In this document: piece by piece, positions 55,979 to 64,000 of the stretch | Position numbering within the stretch: position 1 is the first letter of the stretch | Layout: the number at the start of each line of letters is the position of its first letter | Assembly: GCA_016722945.1 (NCBI GenBank) | Contig: JAEQMT010000010.1 | Coordinates: forward strand, 761,765 to 825,764 | Direction: 5' to 3' | From: Desulfofustis sp. PB-SRB1 | GTDB lineage: Bacteria > Desulfobacterota > Desulfobulbia > Desulfobulbales > Desulfocapsaceae | DNA length: 64,000 nucleotides | Notes under the pieces: model-generated | Seen by the model: only the letters and a program-made list of their open reading frames with translations | Told to the model about the DNA's origin: nothing | Database searches by the model: none | Program-made: the position numbers and the translations under genes

Positions 55979-57559
55979 ATGAAAAAACTGCTGTTGTATG
56001 CGCTGGTGGGCTTCTTTGCCGCGGTTCAGGCGGCCCAGGCGGCGACCCCGAAAGACACCCTGGTGATGGCTTCGCAGATTGACGACATCATCACCCTCGA
56101 CCCGGCTGAGATCTTTGAGTTTTCCGGTGCCGAATATGCCGCCAACACCTATGACCGGATGATCACCTTCGATGTGGATAACGTCAGCGATATCTCCGGC
56201 GGCATTGCCGAGAGCTGGGAAATCTCCGATGACGGCATGGTGTACACCTTCAAGGTACGAGAAGGTATCCAGTTTGCCTCCGGCAATCCGGTTACCGCCG
56301 ATGATGTGGTCTACTCCCTGCAGCGTGTGGTAATTCTCGACAAAACACCGGCATTTATTTTGACCCAGTTCGGTTTCACGCCGGAAAATGTGAGCGAGAC
56401 CATTAAAAAGATCGATGACTATACGGTGCAGATCACCGTCGACAAGCCGTATGCACCCACCTTCTTTCTCTATTGCCTGACCTCTACCGCCGGCTCGGTG
56501 GTTGATATGAAGGAATTGCAGGCGCACGAGCAGGATGGTGACATGGGGCACAACTGGCTCAGAACCGGCTATGCCGGCTCCGGTCCCTTCGTGTTGAGGA
56601 ACTGGAAACCCTCTGAGACCCTGATCTATGAGCGCAACGACAACTATTGGGGTGAGAAGGCCAAGCTCAATCGGATCATCGTTCGGCATATCACCGAATC
56701 CTCCACCCAGAGGCTGCTGCTGGAAAAAGGTGATATCGACATCGCCCGCGATCTGGGACCTGACGACATCAAAGGGCTGGCCGGCAATGATGATATCGTC
56801 ATCCGCAAGAAGGCCAAGGGCGCCGTCTGGTATCTGGGATTGAGCCAGAAAAATGAGTACCTCAGCAAGCCGGAGGTGAGGCAGGCGTTCAAGTACCTGA
56901 TCGATTATGAGGGGATGGAGTCCACCATTCTCGATGGTGCCGCCACCATTCACCAGGCATTTCTGCCCAAGGGATTTCTTGGTGCGCTGGAAGAGACCCC
57001 GTTCTCCCTCGATGTTGAAAAAGCCAAGGCCCTGCTCAAGGAGGCGGGTCTGGAAGGCGGCTTTACCGTGACCATGGATACCCGCAACAATGAGCCGACC
57101 ACCTCGATGGCGCTGTCCATTCAGGACACCCTGGCGCAGGCGGGTATCACCCTGGAGATCATCCCTGGGGAGGGCAAGCAGACACTCACCAAATATCGGG
57201 CCCGTAATCACGATATCTATATCGGCCGCTGGGGACCGGACTATATGGATCCGCACACCAACGCCGACACCTTCGCGCGGAACCCGGACAACTCAGATGA
57301 TGCCAAGTCTAAACCGCTGGCCTGGCGTAACTCCTGGGATATCCCGGAGATGACCAAAAAGGCCGATGCCGCCGTCTTGGAGAGAGACACGGATAAGCGG
57401 GCGGAGATGTATCTGGAGCTGCAGCGCGAGCATCAGCAGACCTCGCCCTTTGTCATCATGTTTCAGGACATAGAAATACTGGCCAAGCGGGCCAATGTGG
57501 AAGGCTTCGTGCTCGGGCCGAGTTTTGACAGCAACTTCTACCAGTTTATCACCAAGTAG
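55979..57559 (+). CDS. Peptide ABC transporter substrate-binding protein (system 2)
   Basis: 526-residue family 5 binding protein with a signal peptide (LLLYALVGFFAAVQAAQA, cleavage near residue 21). The conserved AESWEISDDGMVYTFKVREGIQFASG is quoted in part as ISDDGMVYTFKVREGIQFAS. A strong aaaggagagg ribosome site precedes the ATG. It opens an importer unit whose later genes are a dipeptide epimerase and a dipeptidase, so murein-derived peptides are a reasonable ligand, by inference. Confidence 0.9.
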   Translation: MKKLLLYALVGFFAAVQAAQAATPKDTLVMASQIDDIITLDPAEIFEFSGAEYAANTYDRMITFDVDNVSDISGGIAESWEISDDGMVYTFKVREGIQFASGNPVTADDVVYSLQRVVILDKTPAFILTQFGFTPENVSETIKKIDDYTVQITVDKPYAPTFFLYCLTSTAGSVVDMKELQAHEQDGDMGHNWLRTGYAGSGPFVLRNWKPSETLIYERNDNYWGEKAKLNRIIVRHITESSTQRLLLEKGDIDIARDLGPDDIKGLAGNDDIVIRKKAKGAVWYLGLSQKNEYLSKPEVRQAFKYLIDYEGMESTILDGAATIHQAFLPKGFLGALEETPFSLDVEKAKALLKEAGLEGGFTVTMDTRNNEPTTSMALSIQDTLAQAGITLEIIPGEGKQTLTKYRARNHDIYIGRWGPDYMDPHTNADTFARNPDNSDDAKSKPLAWRNSWDIPEMTKKADAAVLERDTDKRAEMYLELQREHQQTSPFVIMFQDIEILAKRANVEGFVLGPSFDSNFYQFITK

Positions 57560-57568
57560 CAGCACCTA

Positions 57569-57602
57569 CCCGTCGGCCGGCTCATGCCTGCCGGCGGGTT
57601 TT
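57569..57602 (+). terminator. Hairpin after the system 2 binding-protein gene
   Basis: CCCGTCGGCCGG (57569-57580) pairs with CCTGCCGGCGGG (57587-57598) at 11 of 12 positions counting one G-U pair, loop CTCATG, followed by TTTT. It looks like a partial terminator that would lower permease expression relative to the binding protein. Confidence 0.6.
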
Positions 57603-57666
57603 GGGATGTATCCGCCAGGTCGGCTGTTATCGGGAGCAGGCGGATGCACTGGAGTGTGCTGAGTTG

Positions 57667-58707
57667 ATGAAGCGGATCTTTTCCACCTGGCGTCCGGTAA
57701 CGATAGCCCGCCAATCACTGAAGCTGCTGATTGTCGTTGCCACTACCTTTGTCGGTCTGCTGCTGATCACCTTTCTGATCGGCCGGGTGGTCCCCATCGA
57801 TCCGGTGCTTGCCGTGGTGGGCGACAAGGCCAGCCCGGAGGTGTATGAAAAGGCCCGCATCGCCATGGGCCTCCACCTGCCGCTGTACAAGCAGTTTCTT
57901 ATCTACATCGACAACGTCCTGCATGGCGATCTGGGAACCTCGGTGCTCACCGCCAAACCGGTTACCGAGGATATCCTGCGGGTCTTTCCGGCCACTATCG
58001 AACTTGCCGTCACGGCCACCATTTTCGGAGTTCTGGCGGGCATTCCGCTGGGTGTTTTCTCAGCCGTGCGGCGTGGCTCCATCCTCGATCATATTACCCG
58101 GGTAATCGGATTGCTGGGCTATTCCCTGCCGATTTTCTGGCTGGGGCTGATGGCCCTGATGGTCTTTTACGCCCAGCTTGACTGGCTGCCCGGCCCCGGC
58201 CGGGTGGATGTGTTTTATGAGGATATCGTCGAACCGGTCACCGGTATCATGATCATTGACTGTATCATTGCCGGCGAATGGGATATCATGAAAAATGCGA
58301 TCTGGCATCTCATTATGCCGGCTGCTTTGCTGGGCTACTACTCCATGGCCTATCTCTCGCGCATGACTCGCTCGTTTATGATTGAGCAGCTTCGCCAGGA
58401 GTATATTCTCACCGCCAGGGTCAAGGGAGTGGCTGAATGGAAGGTTATCTGGGTGCATGCCTTGGGTAATTGCGCCATCCCGTTGATTACCGTGGTGGCG
58501 CTTAGTTTCGGCGGGCTGCTGGAGGGCTCGGTGCTGACCGAGACGGTGTTTGCCTGGCCGGGGCTGGGGCTCTATCTTACCACTTCGCTGCTCAACGCCG
58601 ATATGAATGCGGTGCTGGGCGCCACCATCGTGGTGGGCTCCATCTTTTTAGGCATCAACCTCTTTTCCGATTTTCTTTACAAAGTCATGGATCCGCGGGC
58701 ACGATAG
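57667..58707 (+). CDS. dppB: Peptide ABC transporter permease DppB (system 2)
   Basis: 346-residue inner-membrane permease with six helices. VVATTFVGLLLITFLIGRVVPIDP at the N-terminus is quoted in part as LLLITFLIGRVVPIDP; the contact loop is EYILTARVKGVAEWKVIWVHAL. The insert around residues 180-205 (DVFYEDIVEPVTG) is longer than in DppB of E. coli. The ATG at 57667 is chosen; a frame open to 57601 adds 22 residues overlapping the hairpin. Confidence 0.9.
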   Translation: MKRIFSTWRPVTIARQSLKLLIVVATTFVGLLLITFLIGRVVPIDPVLAVVGDKASPEVYEKARIAMGLHLPLYKQFLIYIDNVLHGDLGTSVLTAKPVTEDILRVFPATIELAVTATIFGVLAGIPLGVFSAVRRGSILDHITRVIGLLGYSLPIFWLGLMALMVFYAQLDWLPGPGRVDVFYEDIVEPVTGIMIIDCIIAGEWDIMKNAIWHLIMPAALLGYYSMAYLSRMTRSFMIEQLRQEYILTARVKGVAEWKVIWVHALGNCAIPLITVVALSFGGLLEGSVLTETVFAWPGLGLYLTTSLLNADMNAVLGATIVVGSIFLGINLFSDFLYKVMDPRAR

Positions 58708-58711
58708 CGAT

Positions 58712-59636
58712 ATGCAAGACAGATTCGCCACGGATAGTGGGAGTCAGGGACGTGGCTCCTCACCGACACCCCGGGCTCAGCCTTTCAGGCCGCCGCCGGC
58801 AGGTTTTTTCTGGGGCTGGTTGAGTTTTCCCGTAATCGTCTTGCCGTGGTTGGTCTGCTGATCATCGTGATTCTCGTGCTTACCGCTCTAGTGTGCGCCG
58901 CTGATCGCCCCCTACGACCCGGTGGCTGCCAATCTCAAGGAGCGGCTGCAGCCCATCTCGGCGGCTCACTGGTTCGGCACCGACGAGCTTGGCCGAGATA
59001 TTTTTTCTCGTATCGTCTGGGGCTCCCGGCTGACCCTGTACGTTATTTTACTGGTTGCGGTGATCGCCGCCCCGGTGGGGATCGTGGTGGGGACCGCGGC
59101 CGGCTATTTCGGCGGGATTATCGATACGGTATTGATGCGGATTACCGATATCTTCCTGGCCTTTCCCAAGCTGATCCTCGCCCTTGCCTTTGTCGCCGCC
59201 CTTGGCCCCGGTATCGAAAACGCCATCATCGCCATTGCCATCACCTCCTGGCCGCCGTATGCCCGGATCGCCCGGGCGGAGACCATCACCATACGCAACT
59301 CCGATTTTATCCGGGCCATCAGACTGCAGGGCGCCGGGCCACTGCGCATCATCAGCAAGCATATCATGCCGCTCTGCCTGTCATCGCTGATCGTTCGCGT
59401 CACCTCTCGATATGGCGGGCATCATCCTCACCGCCGCCGGTCTTGGTTTTCTGGGCCTTGGTGCCCAGCCGCCATCGCCCGAGTGGGGCGCGATGACCTC
59501 GGCGGGACGCTCATACATTCTTGATCAGTGGTGGCTCATCACCATGCCGGGCACCGCAATCTTCGTGGTGAGTCTGGCCTTCAACCTGCTCGGTGATGGC
59601 CTGCGCGAAGTACTCGACCCCAAGAGTGATACTTGA
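58712..59636 (+). pseudogene. dppC: Peptide ABC transporter permease DppC (system 2), frame broken
   Basis: The DppC protein can be followed through three reading frames. The first helix region (FLGLVEFSRNRLAVVGLLIIVI) is in one frame; the segment from LIAPYDPVAANLKERLQ through FGTDELGRDIFSRIVWG to LCLSSLIVRVT is in a second, changing near 58899; the end (LDMAGIILTAAGLGFLGLG, then LLGDGLREVLDPKSDT) is in a third, changing near 59405 at an extra T. The start itself, ATG at 58712, is also out of frame with the first helix. Everything else is well conserved and dppA, B, D, F are intact, so sequence errors or very recent decay are both possible. Confidence 0.85.
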
Positions 59637-59644
59637 TTACAGCC

Positions 59645-60517
59645 ATGACTGAATCCGTACACGAACCGCTGCTGAGCGTACAAAATCTCTGGGTGACCTT
59701 TCCCTCGCTTAAAAAAGAGGTGGCGGCGGTACGAAACGTCTCTTTTACCATGGGCCGGGAGAAGATCGGCATCGTTGGTGAATCGGGCTCGGGTAAATCG
59801 GTCACCGGCCGGGCGGTGCTGCGTTTGCTGCCCTCTTACGCCAGGATCGAGGCCGACCAGATTGCTTACCAGGGGGCGGATTTGCAGGGCTGCACCGAGA
59901 AACAGATGCGGCGGATCAGGGGCAAAGGCATTTCCATGGTGATGCAGGACCCCAAATACTCGCTCAATCCGGTACACACGGTGGGTAGGCAGATCCGTGA
60001 GGCGTATGCGATTCATCACCGGGTAAGCAGCCGGGAGGCAAAGAACCAGACCCTGAACATGCTTGCGGCGGTGCGGATCCGCAATCCTGAGCAGGTCTAC
60101 CGGCTCTATCCCCATGAGGTCTCCGGGGGGATGGGGCAGCGGATCATGATTGCCATGATGCTCATTCCCAAACCAGGCCTGATGATTGCCGATGAACCGA
60201 CCTCGGCCCTCGATGTGACCGTGCAGCTCCAGGTACTGGCCATTCTCGATGATCTGGTGAGTGAGCGCGGTATGGGCCTTATTTTCATATCGCACGACCT
60301 GGAACTGGTGTCCTCGTTCTGTGACCGGATAATCATCATGTACGGCGGCAGGATTATGGAGATTATCGCGGCCGATGAGCTGCATAATTCACGTCATCCC
60401 TACACCCGCGGCCTGCTTAACTGTTTGCCCAGAATCGACGGTGAGCGGGGGTTGCTGCCGGTGCTGATGCGTGACGAGGCGTGGCTCGATGAAGAGTATC
60501 TCAGCATAAGCGGGTAA
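59645..60517 (+). CDS. dppD: Peptide ABC transporter ATPase DppD (system 2)
   Basis: 290-residue nucleotide-binding subunit. Walker A GESGSGKSV, signature VSGGMGQRIMIAMML (normally SGGMRQR; here Gly replaces Arg after Met) and Walker B PGLMIADEPTSALDVT. The C-terminal oligopeptide-transporter extension lacks the usual four cysteines. The ATG at 59645 lies 9 bases after the dppC stop; a TTG at 59633 is possible. Confidence 0.9.
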   Translation: MTESVHEPLLSVQNLWVTFPSLKKEVAAVRNVSFTMGREKIGIVGESGSGKSVTGRAVLRLLPSYARIEADQIAYQGADLQGCTEKQMRRIRGKGISMVMQDPKYSLNPVHTVGRQIREAYAIHHRVSSREAKNQTLNMLAAVRIRNPEQVYRLYPHEVSGGMGQRIMIAMMLIPKPGLMIADEPTSALDVTVQLQVLAILDDLVSERGMGLIFISHDLELVSSFCDRIIIMYGGRIMEIIAADELHNSRHPYTRGLLNCLPRIDGERGLLPVLMRDEAWLDEEYLSISG

Positions 60518-60522
60518 GATCG

Positions 60523-61296
60523 GTGCTACGGGTAGATAATCTCAATGTCGTGTTCGGCCACGGGGAAGACAGCAATCAGGCGGTTCAGGATGTATCGTTT
60601 CAGGTAGACAGAGGGCACAGCTTCGGGCTGGTGGGGGAGTCCGGTTCCGGCAAATCGACGGTACTCAATTGTATTTCCGGGCTGTTGACCAATTGGGACG
60701 GTACCATCGTGGTGGACGGCATCCCCTTGACCCACAAAAGAACGATTTCGTTTTACCGGCAGGTGCAGATGGTGTTTCAGGATCCTTACGGCTCGCTGCA
60801 TCCACGTCATACCGTCGACGCCACCTTGAAAGAACCCATTGCCATCCATAAGCTCGGCAATGCAAACCAGCGGGTGGAACGGGTGCTCTCCGAGGTGGGG
60901 CTTGGCCCGCAATTCAGATTTCGCTACCCGCACCAGCTTTCCGGCGGGCAGCGTCAGCGAGTGGCGGTGGCCCGGGCCCTGATCCTTGAACCGGAAATTG
61001 TTCTGCTGGATGAACCGACCTCGGCCCTTGATGTGTCGATCCAGGCCGAGGTGCTTAACCTGCTCTGGGAGATTCGCCGGGAACGCGGTCTCACCTACGT
61101 GCTGGTAAGCCATGATCTGGCGATTGTCTCGCATATGTGCGACACCATCTCGGTGATGAAGCAGGGCAAGACGGTGGAGATTATCAATCGAGAGCAGCTG
61201 CGAAATGGTGATATTACCGAAGACTACACCCGTCAGCTTCTGATCGCCGGCCGGGGGTACGATCGTGCGGCAATCGATAATTTTCAGGATTTTTAG
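60523..61296 (+). CDS. dppF: Peptide ABC transporter ATPase DppF (system 2)
   Basis: 257-residue nucleotide-binding subunit, shorter than DppF of system 1 because the C-terminal cysteine extension is absent. Walker A GESGSGKST, signature LSGGQRQRVAVARAL and Walker B EIVLLDEPTSALDVS are intact. The start is GTG at 60523, 5 bases after dppD. The stop codon overlaps the first base of repeat copy B. Confidence 0.9.
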   Translation: MLRVDNLNVVFGHGEDSNQAVQDVSFQVDRGHSFGLVGESGSGKSTVLNCISGLLTNWDGTIVVDGIPLTHKRTISFYRQVQMVFQDPYGSLHPRHTVDATLKEPIAIHKLGNANQRVERVLSEVGLGPQFRFRYPHQLSGGQRQRVAVARALILEPEIVLLDEPTSALDVSIQAEVLNLLWEIRRERGLTYVLVSHDLAIVSHMCDTISVMKQGKTVEIINREQLRNGDITEDYTRQLLIAGRGYDRAAIDNFQDF

Positions 61297-61459
61297 ATGA
61301 TAAGTTCGTAAAAACCTCAAAATTGCTTGCTACCGTCATTCCCGCCCTCGATTACATCATTCAAGGGCAGGCTTCAGCGGGAATCCAGTGATTTCGATTA
61401 ATTATGGATGTCGGGTCAATTCCGGTATGACAGGCATATGGGTTTTTAGGAAAGCATCT
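61296..61459 (+). repeat. Short inverted-repeat element, copy B
   Basis: About 164 bases beginning at the last base of dppF. The left end GATGATAAGTTCGTAAAAACC and the right end GGGTTTTTAGGAAAGCATC are imperfect inverted repeats. It matches the reverse complement of copy A over nearly its whole length, but its centre is longer: between CATTCCCGC and GCGGGAAT lies a segment with GCCCTCGATTACATCATTCA and AGGGCAGGCTT instead of the GAAA of copy A. The 33-base centre (61342-61374) is identical in copy C. Confidence 0.8.
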
Positions 61460-61539
61460 TAGATGATACTTACATCCATGAAAGACACCTCACTATCAGC
61501 CGGGTCTGGTTTCAAATCTATTGTTGAACAGAAGTTTCT

Positions 61540-62622
61540 ATGAAAATCACTCGCATCACCACGGAGCCGATCTCCATCCCCTTGCAGCGGGTTTTCAGAA
61601 CGGCGCTTAGAACGGTGACCACCCTTGAAAATGTGTTGCTTCGTATCGAGACCGATTCCGGCCTTATGGGCTATGGAAGTGCGGCGCCTACCACGGTAAT
61701 ATCCGGTGAGACGATGGGCTCCATCACCGCGGCTGCTGATCATATCGGTGCTGCCATCGCGGGGATGGAACTGACCGAGTACGAACGGGTGTTTCAGCGC
61801 CTCAATGGGTGTTTGGTGGGCAACTACGCGGCCAAGGCGGCGGTGGACATGGCGCTTTTCGATCTGCTGGCTAAATCAGTGAAGATGCCGCTGTACCGGT
61901 TTCTCGGTGGCGCCGTCCAGCCCCTTGCAACCGATATCACCATCAGTCTCGATAGCGCCGAAAAAATGGCCGAAGAGAGCAGGGCGCGCCTTACCGAGGG
62001 GTTCAAGGTTCTGAAAATCAAGCTCGGCAATGAGCCGGCCCTTGATATTGAGCGCCTTGACCAAATTTATCGCGCCGTAGGAGATACGGCCACCATGCGA
62101 ATTGACGCCAATCAGGGATGGCAGTGTAAGGAGGCCGTCGCTGTGGGACGCGAGATAGAGCGGCGCGGGATCCCCGTGGAACTCATCGAACAACCGGTGG
62201 CTGCCCACCGCATCCACGATCTTGGTTTTATCAGAGGGCAGCTGATGCTTCCCGTCTTTGCCGATGAATCCGCTTTTACCGGTGCCGACGTTCTGGAACT
62301 CATAAGAATCGGAGCCGTGGACGGGATCAACATCAAGCTCATGAAATGCGGCGGGATCTATAACGCCAGAAAGATTGCCGCCATTGCCGAGGCCGCCGGG
62401 ATCCCCTGCATGATCGGCTCCATGATGGAGTGCCATCTCAGTGTGACCGCGGCCGCCCACCTGACCGCGGCCACCAGGGCGATTTCGCTGTTTGATCTGG
62501 ATGCGCCGCTGTTCTGCGCGTCCAATCCATGTGCCGGCGGTATCAGCTATCGAGGCTCTTGCATCGATCTGCCGGAGGAGCCGGGGTTGGGGATTACCGG
62601 GATTATTGGAAGAGAGCCGTGA
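61540..62622 (+). CDS. Dipeptide epimerase (enolase superfamily, L-Ala-D/L-Glu type)
   Basis: Inverts the second residue of a dipeptide by proton abstraction. The 360-residue protein has a capping domain (1-125) and a barrel with the K-x-K motif (Lys159, Lys161), metal ligands Asp189, Glu217 and Asp242, and Lys266 on the opposite side. The C-terminal SLFDLDAPLF has the D-x-D that binds the dipeptide amino group in this family. Together with the dipeptidase that follows 37 bases later and the importer before it, a role in murein-peptide recycling is inferred. Confidence 0.88.
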   Translation: MKITRITTEPISIPLQRVFRTALRTVTTLENVLLRIETDSGLMGYGSAAPTTVISGETMGSITAAADHIGAAIAGMELTEYERVFQRLNGCLVGNYAAKAAVDMALFDLLAKSVKMPLYRFLGGAVQPLATDITISLDSAEKMAEESRARLTEGFKVLKIKLGNEPALDIERLDQIYRAVGDTATMRIDANQGWQCKEAVAVGREIERRGIPVELIEQPVAAHRIHDLGFIRGQLMLPVFADESAFTGADVLELIRIGAVDGINIKLMKCGGIYNARKIAAIAEAAGIPCMIGSMMECHLSVTAAAHLTAATRAISLFDLDAPLFCASNPCAGGISYRGSCIDLPEEPGLGITGIIGREP

Positions 62623-62659
62623 CCCTTCCACCATTGCTAAACCAACAGGGCAACAGAGC

Positions 62660-63691
62660 ATGAAAACCAATGTAACCGAGCGGGTGGCCACACTTCATCG
62701 CAAGTCCTTTATTATCGATGCCCATTTCGACCTGCCCCTGGACGTTGCCATGCGTCGCGAGCGCGGCGAGAGGCGGGTGATTGAAACCAGCTATATTGAA
62801 GACTTCCGGGCCGGCGGGGTAGACCTTGTGGTTGGAGCCATCTTTATCCACGACTATTTCCTGCCCGAGATGGGGCTGCGCAGAGCACTTGATCAGATCA
62901 CCTACATACATGAAGAACTCGAGGAATCGCCGGGGCTGATGAGACTCTGCCGCACCATGGGCGAGGCTCAGGCGGCCCGCGAGGCGGGGGAGGTGGCCTT
63001 GATTTTATCACTTGAAGGCGCCGATCCGCTGCAAAATGATCTGGGACTTCTCCGAATCTTTTATGAACTGGGGGTCAGGGCCCTGGGATTGGTCTGGAGC
63101 CGCCGCAATTTTGCCGCCGATGGAGCCTTTTTCAAAGAGGTGAGAGAAGGCCGGAAAGGAGGTCTGACCCCGTACGGGGTAAAGCTGGTGGAACGGGCCG
63201 AGCAACTGGGCATGGTGATCGACCTGAGTCATATCAACGATGAGGGGTTTGCCGATGTTATGGAAATCGCCGGCAACCCGGTGGTGGCCTCTCACTCCAA
63301 TTGCAGGAGGCTGGCCGATACCAAGCGTAACCTCACCGATCGGCAGATAGAAATGCTGGCGGAAAACGGCGGGGTGATGGGGATGAACTCGGTTAACATG
63401 TTTGTTGCCCCGGACAAAGAGAATGCTGCCGTTGCCGACCTGCTGGATCATGTGGATCACGTGGTCGGCATCTGTGGAATCGACCACGTGGGCATCGGCT
63501 TTGATATCTGCAACGGGTTCTCCGATTTTCTTCAGCTTGATAAGGCGCTGCCGGCCTTTGACATTGTCAGTAGCCATCGCCATCTGCCGGCATTTACCAG
63601 TGGGCTGATGGAACGCGGCTATTCCCATGAGGCAATCACGGCAATTTTGGGAGGTAACTTTCACCGGGTCTACCAGCAAGTGATGGGCTAA
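62660..63691 (+). CDS. Membrane-dipeptidase family (M19) peptidase
   Basis: 343-residue zinc dipeptidase related to renal dipeptidase. Metal ligands are His22 and Asp24 (IIDAHFDLP), Glu119 (LSLEGADPL), His191 (DLSHIND) and His212 (ASHSNCRRL); GIDHVGIGFD closes the site. Bacterial members often cleave L-D or D-containing dipeptides. No signal peptide is visible, so it acts in the cytosol. The ATG at 62660 is chosen; the frame stays open back to 62492 inside the epimerase gene. Confidence 0.9.
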   Translation: MKTNVTERVATLHRKSFIIDAHFDLPLDVAMRRERGERRVIETSYIEDFRAGGVDLVVGAIFIHDYFLPEMGLRRALDQITYIHEELEESPGLMRLCRTMGEAQAAREAGEVALILSLEGADPLQNDLGLLRIFYELGVRALGLVWSRRNFAADGAFFKEVREGRKGGLTPYGVKLVERAEQLGMVIDLSHINDEGFADVMEIAGNPVVASHSNCRRLADTKRNLTDRQIEMLAENGGVMGMNSVNMFVAPDKENAAVADLLDHVDHVVGICGIDHVGIGFDICNGFSDFLQLDKALPAFDIVSSHRHLPAFTSGLMERGYSHEAITAILGGNFHRVYQQVMG

Positions 63692-63694
63692 CGC

Positions 63695-63828
63695 TCGCTT
63701 GCCTGCGTCATTGCCGCCCTCGATTACATCATTCAAGGGCAGGCTTGAACGGCAATCCAGTACATTCAATTCATTATGGGAGCCTGAGAGACCCCGTCAT
63801 GAATAACCCAGATGCTTTTACGAGAGCG
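63695..63828 (+). repeat. Short inverted-repeat element, copy C (diverged)
   Basis: Begins 4 bases after the dipeptidase stop and has the same orientation as copy B. It shares an identical 33-base centre with B (63714-63746), the flanking GTCATT and GGCAATCCAG in altered form, an ATTATGG further on, and the end CTTTTACGAGAGC seen in copy A. The left terminus is not recognisable. An older or recombined family member. Confidence 0.65.
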
Positions 63829-63853
63829 CAGATAATCAGTGAGGGGAGTACCA

Positions 63854-64000
63854 ATGAGTTCACTCAATAGTCAGTTTCTCACAATTGGTGAGCATCACGC
63901 GCCATATGATGCGATCGATCCCGCCACCACCTTGAAAGGAAGTTGCGCCGGTAAGGTGGTTTTTATTACCGGGGCATCGCGCGGCATCGGCAGGGCTGTG
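63854..64000 (+). CDS. Short-chain dehydrogenase/reductase, N-terminal part
   Basis: The first 49 codons of a gene cut by the window edge. After about 30 leader residues comes GKVVFITGASRGIGRAV, the TGxxxGIG cofactor loop of classical short-chain dehydrogenases. A gagggg ribosome site precedes the ATG. It follows the dipeptidase and repeat copy C. The substrate and its link to peptide use cannot be judged. Confidence 0.8.
   Translation, partial: MSSLNSQFLTIGEHHAPYDAIDPATTLKGSCAGKVVFITGASRGIGRAV

Noticed and set aside
55766-57256. 496-codon frame on the - strand across dppA of system 2
   Set aside because: It is opposite a clear binding-protein gene with signal peptide and strong ribosome site, and its translation has no family resemblance. 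A shadow produced by GC-rich codon bias.
1-64000. CRISPR array, integrase-bounded island, rRNA genes or insertion sequence with transposase
   Set aside because: I looked for evenly spaced repeats, att-type duplications at the tRNA, transposase motifs and rRNA signatures and found none. The one tyrosine recombinase is a housekeeping Xer protein.

Overview
The window is a chromosomal segment of moderately high GC. It carries core genes in good order and two accessory transport regions, and most likely comes from a sulfate-reducing member of the Desulfobacterota (Desulfobulbales-like). The evidence is a small assimilatory-type sirohaem sulfite reductase, a PilS/PilR-like two-component pair, the DUF1844-ispE-tRNA-Gln-prs-rplY-pth neighbourhood, and a CarD regulator. 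Taxonomy is inference from gene content and protein style, not from a search.

Region 1 (0-14.2 kb, + strand) is housekeeping: serA, a DUF1844 gene, ispE running into a tRNA-Gln gene, prs, a rhodanese, rplY, pth, carD, rluD, coaE, rho with a long leader, rpmE, prfA, prmC and murA. Region 2 (14.2-31 kb) holds a sensor kinase/sigma54 activator pair, tatC broken at a T9 run, a class II aldolase, a UDP-glucuronate epimerase, a methyltransferase, a homocysteine methyltransferase, a ParB-like/RAM fusion, a phosphoesterase, the isoprenoid cluster xseB-ispA-dxs, and xerC-hslV-hslU facing it.

Region 3 (31-46 kb, mostly - strand) has a branched-chain-type ABC importer (livK-G-F-H-M) followed by a cysteine hydrolase, then dnaE, a DUF2007 protein, the sulfite reductase, an amino-acid binding protein, and a two-gene unit of class III fructose-bisphosphatase with a GlpX homologue whose N-terminal metal ligands appear lost. 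Region 4 (45-64 kb) holds two peptide ABC systems. The first (- strand) runs M20 peptidase, dppD, dppF, dppA, dppB, dppC, LysE exporter: import, cleave and export the excess. The second (+ strand) runs dppA, B, a frame-broken C, D, F, then a dipeptide epimerase, a membrane-type dipeptidase and a short-chain dehydrogenase cut by the window edge. This resembles murein-peptide recycling modules.

Across the window lies a family of short (~130-165 bp) non-coding elements with terminal inverted repeats (21.6, 61.3 and 63.7 kb, and a distant relative at 8.3 kb). The observations I rate highest are the degenerate GlpX partner of the class III FBPase, the repeat family, the ispE/tRNA overlap and the rho leader. 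Start codons were moved inward from the longest reading frame where a ribosome-binding site or family length argued for it.
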